DNA of 64,000 nt from Pseudarthrobacter oxydans (lineage in GTDB: Bacteria; Actinomycetota; Actinomycetes; Actinomycetales; Micrococcaceae): NCBI RefSeq assembly GCF_034258515.1, contig NZ_CP139438.1, forward strand, positions 2,046,001-2,110,000. Direction: 5' to 3'. The translations under genes were made by a program, and so were the position numbers. Below the pieces are notes generated by a model. The model was not told the DNA's origin. It ran no database searches and saw only the letters and a program-made list of their open reading frames with translations. How positions within the stretch are numbered: position 1 is the first letter of the stretch; every line of letters starts with the position of its first letter. Positions 9,505 through 18,490 of the stretch are shown here, piece after piece.

Positions 9505-10668
9505 TCAGTAGGAGCGGGGCATGCCGAGGACTTTGGTGGCGACAAAAGCCTTGATCATGTTGTTGTTCACCGGTGCGACCTGGAACATGCGCGTTTCCCG
9601 GAACTTTCGCTCGACGTCGTACTCGTCAACAAAGCCGTAGCCGCCATGGGTATCGAGGCAGGCATTGGCAGCAGCCCAGCTGGCCTCGGAAGCAAGGTGC
9701 TTGGCCATGTTGGCTTCGGCGCCGCACGGCTCCCCGGCGTCGAAGAGCCGGGCTGCGTCCCAGCGCATCAGGTCCGCGGCCCGGAGCTTCATGTAAGCAT
9801 CCGCTATGGGGAACTGGACGCCCTGGTTAGTCCCTATTTTCCGGCCGAAGACTTCGCGCTTGTTCGCGTAGTCAGTGGCCCGCTGCGTGAACCAGTAGCC
9901 GTCGCCGATGGCTTCCGAAGCCAACAGAATCCGTTCCGCGTTCCAGCCATCCAGCACGTACCGGAAGCCCTTTCCTACTTGGCCGATGACAGTCGATGCT
10001 GGCACGCGAAGTCCTTGATAATGGATCTGGTTGGTGGCGTAGTTGAACATTGTGCGGACTTTAATGACCTTGAGTGCATCCGGCTGTTCTTCCCTCACTT
10101 GCCGTAGATCTACCAGGAACAAGGTGAGCCCGTGTGTCTTGTCCTTGCCCTTCTGGGAGGTTCGGGCCAGGACAAACGCGAGATCGGATTCATCGATCCT
10201 GCTCGTCCAGCTCTTGTGCCCGCTGATGATGAAGTCCTCGCCCTGCCGCACTGCCTGGGTCTCAATGCTGGTGGTATCAGAACCGGCCTTGTCTTCTGTA
10301 ATGGAGAAGGCCTGCAGGCGTAGCTTTCCGGCTGCGATCTGGGGGAGGTAGGCGTCTTTTTGCGCCTCGTTTCCGTGCCGAAGCAGTGCGCCCATTGTGT
10401 ACATCTGGGCGTGGCAGGCAGCCGAGTGGCCACCGGATTTGTTGATTTCTTCCATGATAATGCTGGCCTCGGACAGCCCCAGGCCCAGCCCGCCATAGTA
10501 CTGGGGAATCAGCGCCGAGAGCAGGCCTGCCTGCGTAAGCGTGTCGACAAACTCCTGCGGGTAGCGGCGGTTTCGATCAGTCTCCCGCCAGTATTCATCA
10601 GGAAATGAGGAGCACAGCTCCTGCGTCTGCTGGCGAAGCCGGTCAAGGTCAAAAGCGGAGGAGATCAT
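9505..10668 (-). CDS. Acyl-CoA dehydrogenase
   Basis: A 387-residue flavoprotein of the acyl-CoA dehydrogenase family, introducing a trans double bond next to the thioester and passing electrons to ETF. Typical segments are AFSITEDKAGSD, the GHKSWTSR strand, the YANKREVFGRKIGTNQGVQF helix, and the C-terminal THGGYGFVDEYDVERKFRETRM. The last of these carries the Glu expected for the catalytic base region. It is transcribed alone toward the fumarase gene from an AT-rich promoter that shares an 11-mer with the symporter/CoA-transferase promoter. A short branched acyl-CoA such as methylsuccinyl-CoA would suit the neighbourhood; this is inference. Confidence 0.92.
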   Translation of the reverse strand: MISSAFDLDRLRQQTQELCSSFPDEYWRETDRNRRYPQEFVDTLTQAGLLSALIPQYYGGLGLGLSEASIIMEEINKSGGHSAACHAQMYTMGALLRHGNEAQKDAYLPQIAAGKLRLQAFSITEDKAGSDTTSIETQAVRQGEDFIISGHKSWTSRIDESDLAFVLARTSQKGKDKTHGLTLFLVDLRQVREEQPDALKVIKVRTMFNYATNQIHYQGLRVPASTVIGQVGKGFRYVLDGWNAERILLASEAIGDGYWFTQRATDYANKREVFGRKIGTNQGVQFPIADAYMKLRAADLMRWDAARLFDAGEPCGAEANMAKHLASEASWAAANACLDTHGGYGFVDEYDVERKFRETRMFQVAPVNNNMIKAFVATKVLGMPRSY

Positions 10669-10699
10669 CGTTGGTCCCTAGTGTCAGGGCTACATCCCG

Positions 10700-10790
10700 A
10701 GGACGTAACTGAACAGTATAATCCATTATAATGCATTATACTGCATTGTAAAATTTTAGTTGTTGAATCATGCATTTTCAAGGGGAGTGC
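10700..10790 (-). promoter_or_regulatory. AT-rich promoter/operator of the acyl-CoA dehydrogenase
   Basis: CAGTATAAT (10714-10722) and ATTATACTG (10735-10743) form a perfect 9-bp inverted repeat. Overlapping GCATTATA/GCATTGTA-like repeats follow, and AATCATGCATT lies at 10766-10776. The stretch starts about 30 bp upstream of the start codon and stands out sharply from the GC-rich surroundings. Confidence 0.5.
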
Positions 10791-11305
10791 CTGGTGAACC
10801 GGCTTCTGCCCACGCAGGCCACTGTCAAATAAGCAGCTACTACTAATGGGCAAGGCGAGGCTGGTGCCGGGTTCCCCGTCGCAGGGAGGGAAGGTCTCGT
10901 CTCGGACGAAGGGTCCGTCCTGAATTCCGGCGCAGCGCATTCGGGGAGAATCTCAAGATAGGCAGGGGGATTCGTAGGGCCGCATTTGTCCTGCCAAAAA
11001 GGGTGTGGACAGTTTCCACACTTACGTCTGCTTTTATTGCATGGCAGTAGCGACCCCGTCCAGTGTCAGGTTTGGCTCTGTCAGGTTTCAGCGAGGGTGC
11101 CGGAAAACGAAGAAACCGAGCCCAACCTGTCGCTCTGGCACCATAGCCACATCCAGTTGGCAAGCGCCATCCTCGTGCTACCGGGCGGGGGACACAAGCG
11201 GAGGTTTGTGGCATTGCCGGCCCCTTAATTTGAACCGGGCCGTGATTCGTTGGGGCGGAGCGCCTGGCCCTCCGCATATGCTCTTTAAACACCACGAACG
11301 ATTGG
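10791..11305. other. Non-coding stretch with short repeats
   Basis: About 515 bp with no supported gene. GTGTGGA (11003-11009) and TCCACAC (11015-11021) form a 7-bp inverted repeat. TGTCAGGTTT occurs twice as a direct repeat at 11064-11073 and 11079-11088. Either could be a regulator site for the downstream dehydrogenase gene. A reverse frame across the region lacks family similarity and a ribosome site. Confidence 0.4.
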
Positions 11306-12364
11306 ATGCGCATGAGCCGCCGTTATGTCATCGATGCGATTCCCGGCGACGGCATTGGCGTGGATGTCACCGACGTCGCGATGCAGTGCGTCGACGCCGT
11401 CGCCGGAATGTACGGCTTCGACGTCCAGTGGCGGGTCCGCGACTGGAACAGCCACTTTTACCGCAAGGCGGGCCGCATGATGCCTGTTGACGGAATAGAG
11501 CAGCTGAGCAGCGGTGATGGCATCTACCTGGGAGCCGTCGGGACACCGGACGTGCCCGACGATGTCACTCTTTGGGGGCTCCTCATCCCTATCCGCCGGG
11601 AGTTCGACCAGTACATCAACCTCCGGCCCATGCGGTTGCTGCCCGGCATCGTCGGTGCCATGCCCGGCATCGAGGACCTGGACATCGTGGTGGTACGGGA
11701 GAACGTTGAAGGCGAGTATTCCCAGATCGGAGGAAGGTTCGGCGCCGGAACCGAAGGCGAGTTCGCGGTTCAGGAGAGCGTCTTCACCAGGCGCGGTATC
11801 GCCCGGGCGGCGCGCTATGCCGCTAACGTCGCCACCGAACGCGGCGGCCGGCTCGTCTCCGCAACAAAGTCCAACGGCATCATCCACACCATGCCGTTCT
11901 GGGATGAGGTGGTGGCGGAGACAATCACGGCGTTCCCCGGCGTCGTCGTCGAAAAGGTGCTCATTGATGCGCTGGCGGCACGGCTGGTGATGAAGCCGAC
12001 GAGTATCCGGACCATCGTTGCGTCGAACCTGTTCGGGGACATTCTTTCGGACCTGGTAGCTGGTATTGCCGGGTCCATCGGCATTGCACCCAGCGCCAAC
12101 CTCAACCCGGAGCGGCGGCACCCGTCGATGTTCGAGCCCGTGCACGGCTCTGCTCCGGATATCGCAGGCAAGGGTATCGCCAACCCGGTGGGCGCTCTGT
12201 GGGCCGCTGCAATGATGCTCGACCATCTCGGTGAGGCGGAGGCCGCCCGGTCCCTGACCTCTGCCTTTGAGGGAACGCTCGCGGACGGCACTGCGACGCC
12301 GGACCTGAAGGGCACCGCCACCACCGTGGAGTTCGCCGCCGAAGTGCTGTCGCGCCTGTCCTAA
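11306..12364 (+). CDS. Tartrate/D-malate dehydrogenase-like beta-decarboxylating enzyme
   Basis: A 352-residue member of the isocitrate/isopropylmalate dehydrogenase fold. Landmarks are IPGDGIG at the N-terminus, WGLLIPIRREFDQYINLRP near residue 92, VVRENVEGEYSQIGGR near 130, TKSNGI near 190, SNLFGDILSDL near 240 and FEPVHGSAPDIAGKGIANP near 275. The LLIPIRREFDQY pattern resembles tartrate dehydrogenase/decarboxylase and D-malate dehydrogenase rather than LeuB. Such enzymes oxidise 2-hydroxydicarboxylates with NAD and often decarboxylate the product. There is no clear ribosome site; the ATG at 11312 is an alternative start. The convergent operon downstream encodes an aconitase-family enzyme, so the two may process the same acid. 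Confidence 0.9.
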   Translation: MRMSRRYVIDAIPGDGIGVDVTDVAMQCVDAVAGMYGFDVQWRVRDWNSHFYRKAGRMMPVDGIEQLSSGDGIYLGAVGTPDVPDDVTLWGLLIPIRREFDQYINLRPMRLLPGIVGAMPGIEDLDIVVVRENVEGEYSQIGGRFGAGTEGEFAVQESVFTRRGIARAARYAANVATERGGRLVSATKSNGIIHTMPFWDEVVAETITAFPGVVVEKVLIDALAARLVMKPTSIRTIVASNLFGDILSDLVAGIAGSIGIAPSANLNPERRHPSMFEPVHGSAPDIAGKGIANPVGALWAAAMMLDHLGEAEAARSLTSAFEGTLADGTATPDLKGTATTVEFAAEVLSRLS

Positions 12365-12368
12365 CCAA

Positions 12369-13580
12369 CTAGCTGGTGCGCAATCGCTTCTCCAAACGGA
12401 ACGCGACCAGCGAGGCAGCCGCCCCGGCACCTGCGACCAGCGCTGCAAGCGTCCATCCAACGGCGGGACTGAAATGGGAGAAAACGATCCCGAACAGCAA
12501 CGGCCCCAGCGTTCCGCCGATGTAGGTACCGCTCTGAGTGATCCCGGTGGCCCGGATGGTGAACGGATGCGCCGTGCGTGAGACCACGTAATGGGCCAGG
12601 CCGTTCCAGCCCCAGCCCAGACCGAACGCGACGACGGCTCCGGCTGCATAGGCGATCGGGAAACCGGACGCCATGCCGAGCAGCCCCAGGCTCCCGGCCC
12701 CCATCATCAGGGCCACCGTGGCCATCGAGCCGCCGATCCCCCGGTCCGCGGCAATACCCACCAGCGGGCGGGCCAGAATCCCGGCCACACTGGCGGCGCC
12801 CAGCAATAGGCCCGCACCGGCGGCATCGAATCCCGCCTGCACAGCCATGGTCACAGTGAAAGCACCCACTACATTGGCCTGCCCGGCTCCCAGGGCACTG
12901 GCCACGGCGGTGGCAAAAAGGAATGGTTTCAGCCTCCGGGGGAGCGGTTCCCTGGCGGCTTTACCGGAGCGCCCTTGGAACGGGGCAGTGCGTGGGAGGG
13001 TGCGGAGCAGCGCCGGGATCAGGGCCGCCGCCAGCAGTGCTGCCAGCGCAAAGGTCCAGTTCCACCCCACGGTAAGAGCGAATAGCGGGACGGACAGGCC
13101 GGCGGTGAGCGTCGCCGTCGGAATGGCGGCCTGCTTGAGGCCAAACGAGAAGGCGCGGTTGCGTACCGCCACCTGGTCCACGATCAGGCCGTTGGACAGC
13201 GGGTGGATCAGGGCGTTTGCGGTACCGGCGAAACTGAGCCAGACGATCAGCCACGCCCAGTGCGGAGTGACAAAGGCGATGCCGGCCAGTGCAACAAAGC
13301 CCAGCCCGACGGCGAGCGGGACTCCGCGGCGGAGCCCCAGTCCGCTCGCCACATACCCGGCCGGGGCGGACAGCAGTGCTGAGACAGCCCAGAAGGTGGA
13401 GACCGCGACTCCGAGTGCTGACGCCGTCATGCCCAGGTCCTGCTCAAGCTGGACAGCCAGCCCGCCGACGAGGAAGACCGGCAGCACCGCCACCACCGTT
13501 GTCAGCGCCGCGATGGCCGTGGCGCGCTGTCCCGGTCGACGCGCCGGTGTTCGAACGGGGCCGACGGCGGCTGGCCTCAC
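12369..13580 (-). CDS. MFS transporter
   Basis: A 403-residue major facilitator protein with about 12 hydrophobic helices and an ISR..RR-free, GC-rich N-terminus. It does not show the MHS signature of the other carriers in the window and looks closer to cyanate/nitrate-type or general anion MFS proteins. It begins with GTG, and that start overlaps the aconitase stop by 4 bp, so it is the distal gene of the ABC-importer/aconitase operon. Its stop lies 5 bp beyond the convergent dehydrogenase gene. The substrate, and whether it imports or exports, are unknown. Confidence 0.85.
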   Translation of the reverse strand: MRPAAVGPVRTPARRPGQRATAIAALTTVVAVLPVFLVGGLAVQLEQDLGMTASALGVAVSTFWAVSALLSAPAGYVASGLGLRRGVPLAVGLGFVALAGIAFVTPHWAWLIVWLSFAGTANALIHPLSNGLIVDQVAVRNRAFSFGLKQAAIPTATLTAGLSVPLFALTVGWNWTFALAALLAAALIPALLRTLPRTAPFQGRSGKAAREPLPRRLKPFLFATAVASALGAGQANVVGAFTVTMAVQAGFDAAGAGLLLGAASVAGILARPLVGIAADRGIGGSMATVALMMGAGSLGLLGMASGFPIAYAAGAVVAFGLGWGWNGLAHYVVSRTAHPFTIRATGITQSGTYIGGTLGPLLFGIVFSHFSPAVGWTLAALVAGAGAAASLVAFRLEKRLRTS

Positions 13581-15574
13581 CGTGGAGATCGGCTCTGCGA
13601 AACGACTGCCGCGTTGTCCTGTACGACGGCGTCGCCGGCCAGCATGGAGCGCCCGCCGGTCCGCACCTGGGCCAGCAGGCCGCCGGCAGTGAGGACGGCA
13701 CGTTCGGCCGGCGAGAAGTCGAGCCCGAGCGTCAACTCGGTGCCTCCGTCCACTCGGGCAGTGACGGAGCGGCGACCATCGGCCAGGGCGTCAGCAAGCC
13801 CTTCGATGACCCACCGCTGCCCGGTTGAGCTTTGCGCGTCGGAGGGCAAGATCAGCGGCACGATGCCGGCGGCGATGAGGTTGCGGCGATGGATCCGCGC
13901 GTAGCTGCGGGCAGCGACCACCCGGACCCCCAAGTACAACGGGATCAGGGCGGCATGCTCCCGCGACGAACCCTGCCCGTAGTTTTCCCCGCCCGCAATG
14001 ATTCCGCCGCCCCATTCGAGGGCGCGATCGTGAAAACCGGGGTCCAGGCGGCGGAACATGAAGCGCGCGCAGACGGCGATGTTGGACCATACAGACATGG
14101 CGATGGCGCCGTCGGGAGCCATGTCACCAGTGGAGATGTCATCACCGACGGCGATCAGCACCCGGGCGTCCAGGTCAGCCGGCAGCGGTGTGGGCTGTGG
14201 CGGCGGGACGAGGTTGCTGCCCCGCTCGATCTCGATGTTGCGACGTGCCTCAAGGGGCAGGACACCGGCAATATGCAGGTCATGGACTTCCGGATGCGGA
14301 GGAGTGGCAGGGCGGAGCTCGCCGCGGCTGACGGTGGAGGCGTCGACGATGGCGCCTTCCAGCGCGCTGGCAGCAGCGGTCGACGGCGAACACAGGTACA
14401 CGGAGTCCTCGGCTGTACCGCTGCGGCCCGGGAAGTTGCGGTTGAACGTGCGCAACGACGGCGCACCCTCCGTGGGTGCCTGCCCGATGCCCACGCAGGG
14501 GCCGCATACCGGCTCGAGCATCCGCGCCCCGGCCCCCATAAGATCCTCATAGACGCCGGAGGCGATGATCGTCTGCAGGATCTGGCGTGATCCCGGCGTC
14601 ACCGTGAGCTGGACGGACGGATGGACGGTATGTCCCTTGAGGATGGCAGCCACAGTGGCCAGGTCCTCGTACGAACTGTTCACAGAGGAACCCACGCAGA
14701 CCTGGACCACCTCAGTGCGCGGCAGTTCGGACACGGGACGGACGTTGCCTGGTGAGTGGGGCAGCGCCACGAGCGGAACGAGGCTTGATAGATCAATCTG
14801 CTCGTCGTCGTCGTAGCCTGCGCCGGCGTCGGCCGCCAGGGGGACGAACTGATCCTCGCGGCGCTGGGCCCGGAGCCACGCGCGGGTCTGGTCATCGGAG
14901 GGAAAGATGGCTGTGGCGGCACCTGTTTCGATGATCATGTTGCAGATGGTCGCGCGCGCCGAGACTGACAGGGAAGCCACACCCTCCCCGTAGAACTCGA
15001 ACACCTTCCCGCGGCCGCCCCGCACGCCATGGCGGCGCAGCAGCTCCAGCACCACGTCCTTCCCTTCGGCATTGGGTCCGAGCGTGCCCGTCAGTTCCAC
15101 CCCCACGACGGCGGGGCACACAAAGTCGAACCCGTAGCCCGCCATCGCCACGGCGACCTCCAGCCCGCCGGCGCCGAGGGCGAACATGCCGAGGGCACCC
15201 GCCGTTGAGGTGTGGGAGTCCGCGCCCACCAGGACCTGGCCCGGCCTGGAGAATTTCTCAAGGTGGATGTAGTGGGAGATGCCGTGCCCGGCGGGGGAGT
15301 AGCGCAGCCCGTAGCGGGCGGAGAAGGTGCGGAGGTAGTGGTGGTCCTGCATGTTCTTTTCATCGATCTGCAGGACGTTGTGATCGACGTACATGACCGC
15401 CAGCGGCACGGCGACGGAGTCCATGCCGAGCATTTCGAACTGCATGGCGGTCATGGTTCCGGTTGCGTCCTCGATGAGGATCTGGTCAACGGCGATGGTG
15501 ATGTCGGCGCCGTGAGTCAGGCCGCCGGACGCGAGATGGCTGGCCAGGATTTTGTGGGTCAGTGTCTCGGGCAT
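13577..15574 (-). CDS. Aconitase-superfamily hydro-lyase, single-chain (large and small domains fused)
   Basis: A 665-residue aconitase-family protein, shorter than housekeeping AcnA and similar in size to the putative Aquifex-type aconitases. Cys293 (VCVGSSVN), Cys357 and Cys360 (CGPCVGIG) are the expected [4Fe-4S] ligands, and GADSHTST lies at 117-124. The C-terminal third carries the swivel domain with GGENYGQGSSREHAAL. Such enzymes dehydrate and rehydrate 2- or 3-hydroxy acids. It lies downstream of an ABC importer and is co-transcribed with an MFS carrier, so it more likely acts on an imported acid than serves as the cell's TCA aconitase. Confidence 0.9.
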   Translation of the reverse strand: MPETLTHKILASHLASGGLTHGADITIAVDQILIEDATGTMTAMQFEMLGMDSVAVPLAVMYVDHNVLQIDEKNMQDHHYLRTFSARYGLRYSPAGHGISHYIHLEKFSRPGQVLVGADSHTSTAGALGMFALGAGGLEVAVAMAGYGFDFVCPAVVGVELTGTLGPNAEGKDVVLELLRRHGVRGGRGKVFEFYGEGVASLSVSARATICNMIIETGAATAIFPSDDQTRAWLRAQRREDQFVPLAADAGAGYDDDEQIDLSSLVPLVALPHSPGNVRPVSELPRTEVVQVCVGSSVNSSYEDLATVAAILKGHTVHPSVQLTVTPGSRQILQTIIASGVYEDLMGAGARMLEPVCGPCVGIGQAPTEGAPSLRTFNRNFPGRSGTAEDSVYLCSPSTAAASALEGAIVDASTVSRGELRPATPPHPEVHDLHIAGVLPLEARRNIEIERGSNLVPPPQPTPLPADLDARVLIAVGDDISTGDMAPDGAIAMSVWSNIAVCARFMFRRLDPGFHDRALEWGGGIIAGGENYGQGSSREHAALIPLYLGVRVVAARSYARIHRRNLIAAGIVPLILPSDAQSSTGQRWVIEGLADALADGRRSVTARVDGGTELTLGLDFSPAERAVLTAGGLLAQVRTGGRSMLAGDAVVQDNAAVVSQSRSPR

Positions 15575-15609
15575 TCAGAGCTCTCCTCAAGCAGGAAGGC
15601 GGTGATGGC

Positions 15610-15650
15610 GGCAGAGGCACGCCATCTCTTGCGGATGGCGTGCCTCTGCC
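15610..15650 (-). other. Stable hairpin between the binding-protein and aconitase genes
   Basis: Two 17-nt arms (15610-15626 and 15634-15650) are perfect complements around a 7-nt loop. It begins 9 bp after the stop of the substrate-binding-protein gene and is not followed by a T-run on the reverse strand. Such intercistronic hairpins commonly protect upstream mRNA or partly terminate, giving more binding protein than downstream enzyme. Confidence 0.75.
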
Positions 15651-15658
15651 GGTTGGTG

Positions 15659-16732
15659 CTACTTCAGGAATTCGTTCGTGTAGGTGTCCGCCAGCTTGAT
15701 GTCCTTATCCCCGACCTCCGGGTTGGCCACCCGCTGTGTCTTCAGGACCGCCTGAACGCCGTCCTCGGTAAAGGATCCGTCCTTGCTGAGCGTCTTCTTC
15801 AGGTCCTCAATGACCTTGGCGTAGAGCTGCTTGTCTCCGCCGGCGAACTTCTCAGGCATTTTCGCGGCAATCTCCTCGCCGGAGTGGCCGTCGATGAATT
15901 CGAGGGTGCGCTTGATCGCCTTGGCGAGCTTGCCTGCGGTTTCCTTGTTCTTGTCCAGCCATTCAGTCTTGGCGTAGAGGGAGGAGGACGGCCAGGAGTC
16001 GGTGTCGAATACTTCCTTCAGACCCTCCACGGTCCGGACGTCTTCCAGCAGCACCGGATCGTGGCCTATCCGCTTTGCGAGTACGGAGATGTCAGGTTCG
16101 AGCATCACTGCGGCGTCCACCTGGTTCTGCTCCACGGCGGCAACGGCAGAGGACCCGGCGCCGATCGCTGAAACTGCGGCATCCGCCTGCTGCATGCCAT
16201 TCTTGGCCAGCAGGAACTTTACGAACATGTCGGTGGAGGACCCCGGTGAGGTCACTCCGACGTTCTTGCCCTTGAGGTCCGCAATGGACTTGATCTGGCC
16301 CTCATTCTTGGGCGCCACGATGAGGGCAAGCCCCGACGACTCGCCCATGTCGACGAACGCCTTGATGGGCTGGTTCTTGGCCTGCATCTGGATGGTGTGC
16401 TCGTAGTATCCGCTGGTGACATTTGTGCTGCCGCCCACCATCGCAGTGAGCGCTTTCGAGCCGCCCTGCAGGTCCTGGAGTTCGACGTTCAGGCCCTCTT
16501 CCTTGTAGTAGCCCAGTTCCTGGGCCAGCGTGGTGGGAAGGTAGGTCAGGAGAGTCTGGCCGCCGACGCCGATGATCACCTTGGTGCCTTCCCCGCCGCC
16601 GGCAGCACCGGTCCCGCCCTGGCCGGGAGGTGCAGCCGAAGGGGCGCCGCAGGCGGAGAGAGCCAGGGCAACGGAGGCAAGCAGGGTCAGGGGGCGGAAG
16701 AGCCTACGGCGCCGGGTTTCTTTCTGGGTCAT
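15659..16732 (-). CDS. ABC importer substrate-binding lipoprotein (NMT1/SsuA-TauA type)
   Basis: A 357-residue lipoprotein. A twin-Arg-rich basic start and hydrophobic stretch end in the lipobox LSAC near residue 28, followed by a Gly/Ser/Pro-rich linker. The mature part has the NMT1/SsuA fold, with GVGGQTLLTYLPTTLAQELGYYKEEGLNVE and GKNVGVTSPGS. This group binds small organic molecules such as sulfonates, nitrate, pyrimidine precursors and aromatic acids. It is the third gene of the importer operon, after ATPase and permease. The ligand is unknown; the downstream hydro-lyase suggests an organic acid. Confidence 0.92.
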   Translation of the reverse strand: MTQKETRRRRLFRPLTLLASVALALSACGAPSAAPPGQGGTGAAGGGEGTKVIIGVGGQTLLTYLPTTLAQELGYYKEEGLNVELQDLQGGSKALTAMVGGSTNVTSGYYEHTIQMQAKNQPIKAFVDMGESSGLALIVAPKNEGQIKSIADLKGKNVGVTSPGSSTDMFVKFLLAKNGMQQADAAVSAIGAGSSAVAAVEQNQVDAAVMLEPDISVLAKRIGHDPVLLEDVRTVEGLKEVFDTDSWPSSSLYAKTEWLDKNKETAGKLAKAIKRTLEFIDGHSGEEIAAKMPEKFAGGDKQLYAKVIEDLKKTLSKDGSFTEDGVQAVLKTQRVANPEVGDKDIKLADTYTNEFLK

Positions 16733-16764
16733 GAGAGTTCCCTTTCAGGCGGTGATGGTAATAG

Positions 16765-17628
16765 TTACGAGGACCGGGCCGGGCGCCACCTGAGGAGGTG
16801 CCGTTCGAGGCGGTTGACGAGGAGGTCGATGATCAGGACCACGAACATCAGGATGAACATGCCGGCGAAGACTCCCTTGGTATCGAAGACACCCTGGGCC
16901 TGGGCTATGGCGTAGCCCACACCGGCGGAAGCTCCGAGGTATTCACCCACCACTGCGCCGGTGATGGCAAAACCTACGCTGATATGCAGGCTGGAGAAGA
17001 TCCAGGTCAGGGCGCTGGGGATGAAGACGTGGCGGAGGAGCTGCTTCTCCGACGCCCCCAGCATGCGTGCGTTGTCCACGAGGACCCGGTCCACGCTCTT
17101 GACGCCCTCGAGGGTGTTGAAGAAGACGATGAAGAACACCAAGGTGAAACCGAAGGCGACCTTTGACCAGATCCCCAGGCCGAACCACAGCAGGAAGATC
17201 GGGGCCAGCACCACGCGGGGAAGGGCATTGAACATCTGCAGGAACGGGTCCAGGAGCCGCTCCAGGAAACGGACCCTCGCCAGGAGGAAGCCCAGGACCA
17301 GGCCGGCCGCCGCGCCCGTCAGGAAGGCGAGGATCGATTCCTGCAGGGTGATCCACAGGTGCGGGAAGACGAAGCCGCTGGAGATCCAGACCCATACCGT
17401 CATCAGGATGTCGGAGGGGAGGGGGAAGAAGAATGGGTCGATAACGCCAACGCGTCCCAACAATTCCCACGCGCCGAGGACAATGACGGCGAGGGCCAGT
17501 TGTCCCATCCGGATGGAGAAGTTGGACGCTTCACCCCGTTTGCGCCGGGGGCGCTCAACCATGGCCGGACCCCGCTCCTTCCGGAGGGGAAAGCGCTGTG
17601 TCTTCTTGGAAACTGGTGCCACCGTCAT
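16765..17628 (-). CDS. ABC importer permease (SsuC/TauC type)
   Basis: A 287-residue inner-membrane permease with about six helices. The EAA loop is visible as DNARMLGASEKQLLRHVFIPSALTW near residue 195, where the ATPase docks. Its start overlaps the ATPase stop by 4 bp, and the binding-protein gene follows after 32 bp. It forms a NrtABC/SsuABC-type importer with its neighbours. An Arg/Lys-rich N-terminal tail of about 35 residues precedes the first helix; an internal start at the second Met is possible. Confidence 0.92.
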   Translation of the reverse strand: MTVAPVSKKTQRFPLRKERGPAMVERPRRKRGEASNFSIRMGQLALAVIVLGAWELLGRVGVIDPFFFPLPSDILMTVWVWISSGFVFPHLWITLQESILAFLTGAAAGLVLGFLLARVRFLERLLDPFLQMFNALPRVVLAPIFLLWFGLGIWSKVAFGFTLVFFIVFFNTLEGVKSVDRVLVDNARMLGASEKQLLRHVFIPSALTWIFSSLHISVGFAITGAVVGEYLGASAGVGYAIAQAQGVFDTKGVFAGMFILMFVVLIIDLLVNRLERHLLRWRPARSS

Positions 17629-18470
17629 GCTGCGTCGCTCTCTTCCTCTTCCCGCGCTGATTCGTAGGTCTTGGATACCTCAACCTTGAGGCGCCCCCAG
17701 ATTTCTCTGTGGAGCTCGACGAACTTGGGATCGTCCCGGATGTCCAGGAGGTCACGGGGGCGGGGGATGTCGATCTCGTAGCTGCCGACGACGGTGCTTC
17801 CCGGCCCGGCCCCGAGGATGACCACCTCGTCGGACAGGGCAATTGCCTCATCCAGGTCGTGGGTGATGAACACGACGGCCTTGTCCGATTCCTGCCAGAG
17901 CTGGAGGAGTTCGTTCTCCATGATCTGACGGGTCTGTACGTCGAGTGCGGAGAAAGGCTCGTCCATCAGCAGGATGTCGGGGTTGACGATCCAGGCCTGG
18001 GCGACTGCGGTGCGCTTGCGCATGCCGCCGGAGAGCTGGTGGGGGTACCGGTCAGCGAAGTTCTTCAATCCCACCTTCTCGAGCCAGCGGCGTGACTCGT
18101 CGTAGGCCTCGGCCTTGGAGACCCCGGCCATGGTGAGCCCGAGGCTGACGTTGTCGATGACCGACTTCCAAGGCAGCAGGGCGTCCTGCTGGAACATGTA
18201 GGAGGCGCGGCGGTTCACCCCATATACGGGCTCACCGAAGCTGTGGACAGTGCCCGAGGAAGGATTCAGGAGTCCCGCTGCCATGTTGAGGATCGTGGAC
18301 TTACCCGATCCCGTCGGCCCAACGATGGAGACAAACCGTCCGGGCTCCACCTTGAGGTCGATGTCCCGGACAGCGAAGTACGATCCACCGCCGGGAGTTG
18401 CAAACTCCTTGGTGCATCCGTTGAGCTCAACCGCAAAATTCGATGATTCAGGCTGTGAGGGCTGCGTCAT
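17625..18470 (-). CDS. ABC importer ATPase (SsuB/TauB type)
   Basis: A 281-residue ATP-binding subunit. Walker A is GPTGSGKST near residue 45, the signature is LSGGMRKRTAVAQA near 145, Walker B is DILLMDEPFSALD and the switch His is in VFITHDLDEA. The frame stays open to 19022, but the extra upstream part is antisense to the IclR gene, so the start is taken as the ATG at 18470 (MTQPSQPE). It is first in the operon with permease, binding protein, aconitase-type enzyme and MFS carrier. It is divergent from the IclR gene, which probably controls it. Confidence 0.93.
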   Translation of the reverse strand: MTQPSQPESSNFAVELNGCTKEFATPGGGSYFAVRDIDLKVEPGRFVSIVGPTGSGKSTILNMAAGLLNPSSGTVHSFGEPVYGVNRRASYMFQQDALLPWKSVIDNVSLGLTMAGVSKAEAYDESRRWLEKVGLKNFADRYPHQLSGGMRKRTAVAQAWIVNPDILLMDEPFSALDVQTRQIMENELLQLWQESDKAVVFITHDLDEAIALSDEVVILGAGPGSTVVGSYEIDIPRPRDLLDIRDDPKFVELHREIWGRLKVEVSKTYESAREEEESDAA

Positions 18471-18490
18471 TGCTATTCTCCCGCTAACCA

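Noticed and set aside
10843..11313. 156-codon reverse frame in the dehydrogenase upstream gap
   Set aside because: Arg/Pro-rich composition, no motif, and it overlaps the start of the forward dehydrogenase gene.
11285..12649. 454-codon reverse-strand open frame
   Set aside because: Antisense to the dehydrogenase gene, which has clear family motifs over its full length.
12673..13692. 339-codon forward frame
   Set aside because: Antisense to the MFS transporter and aconitase genes, Ala/Arg/Pro/Thr-rich, with no family signature.
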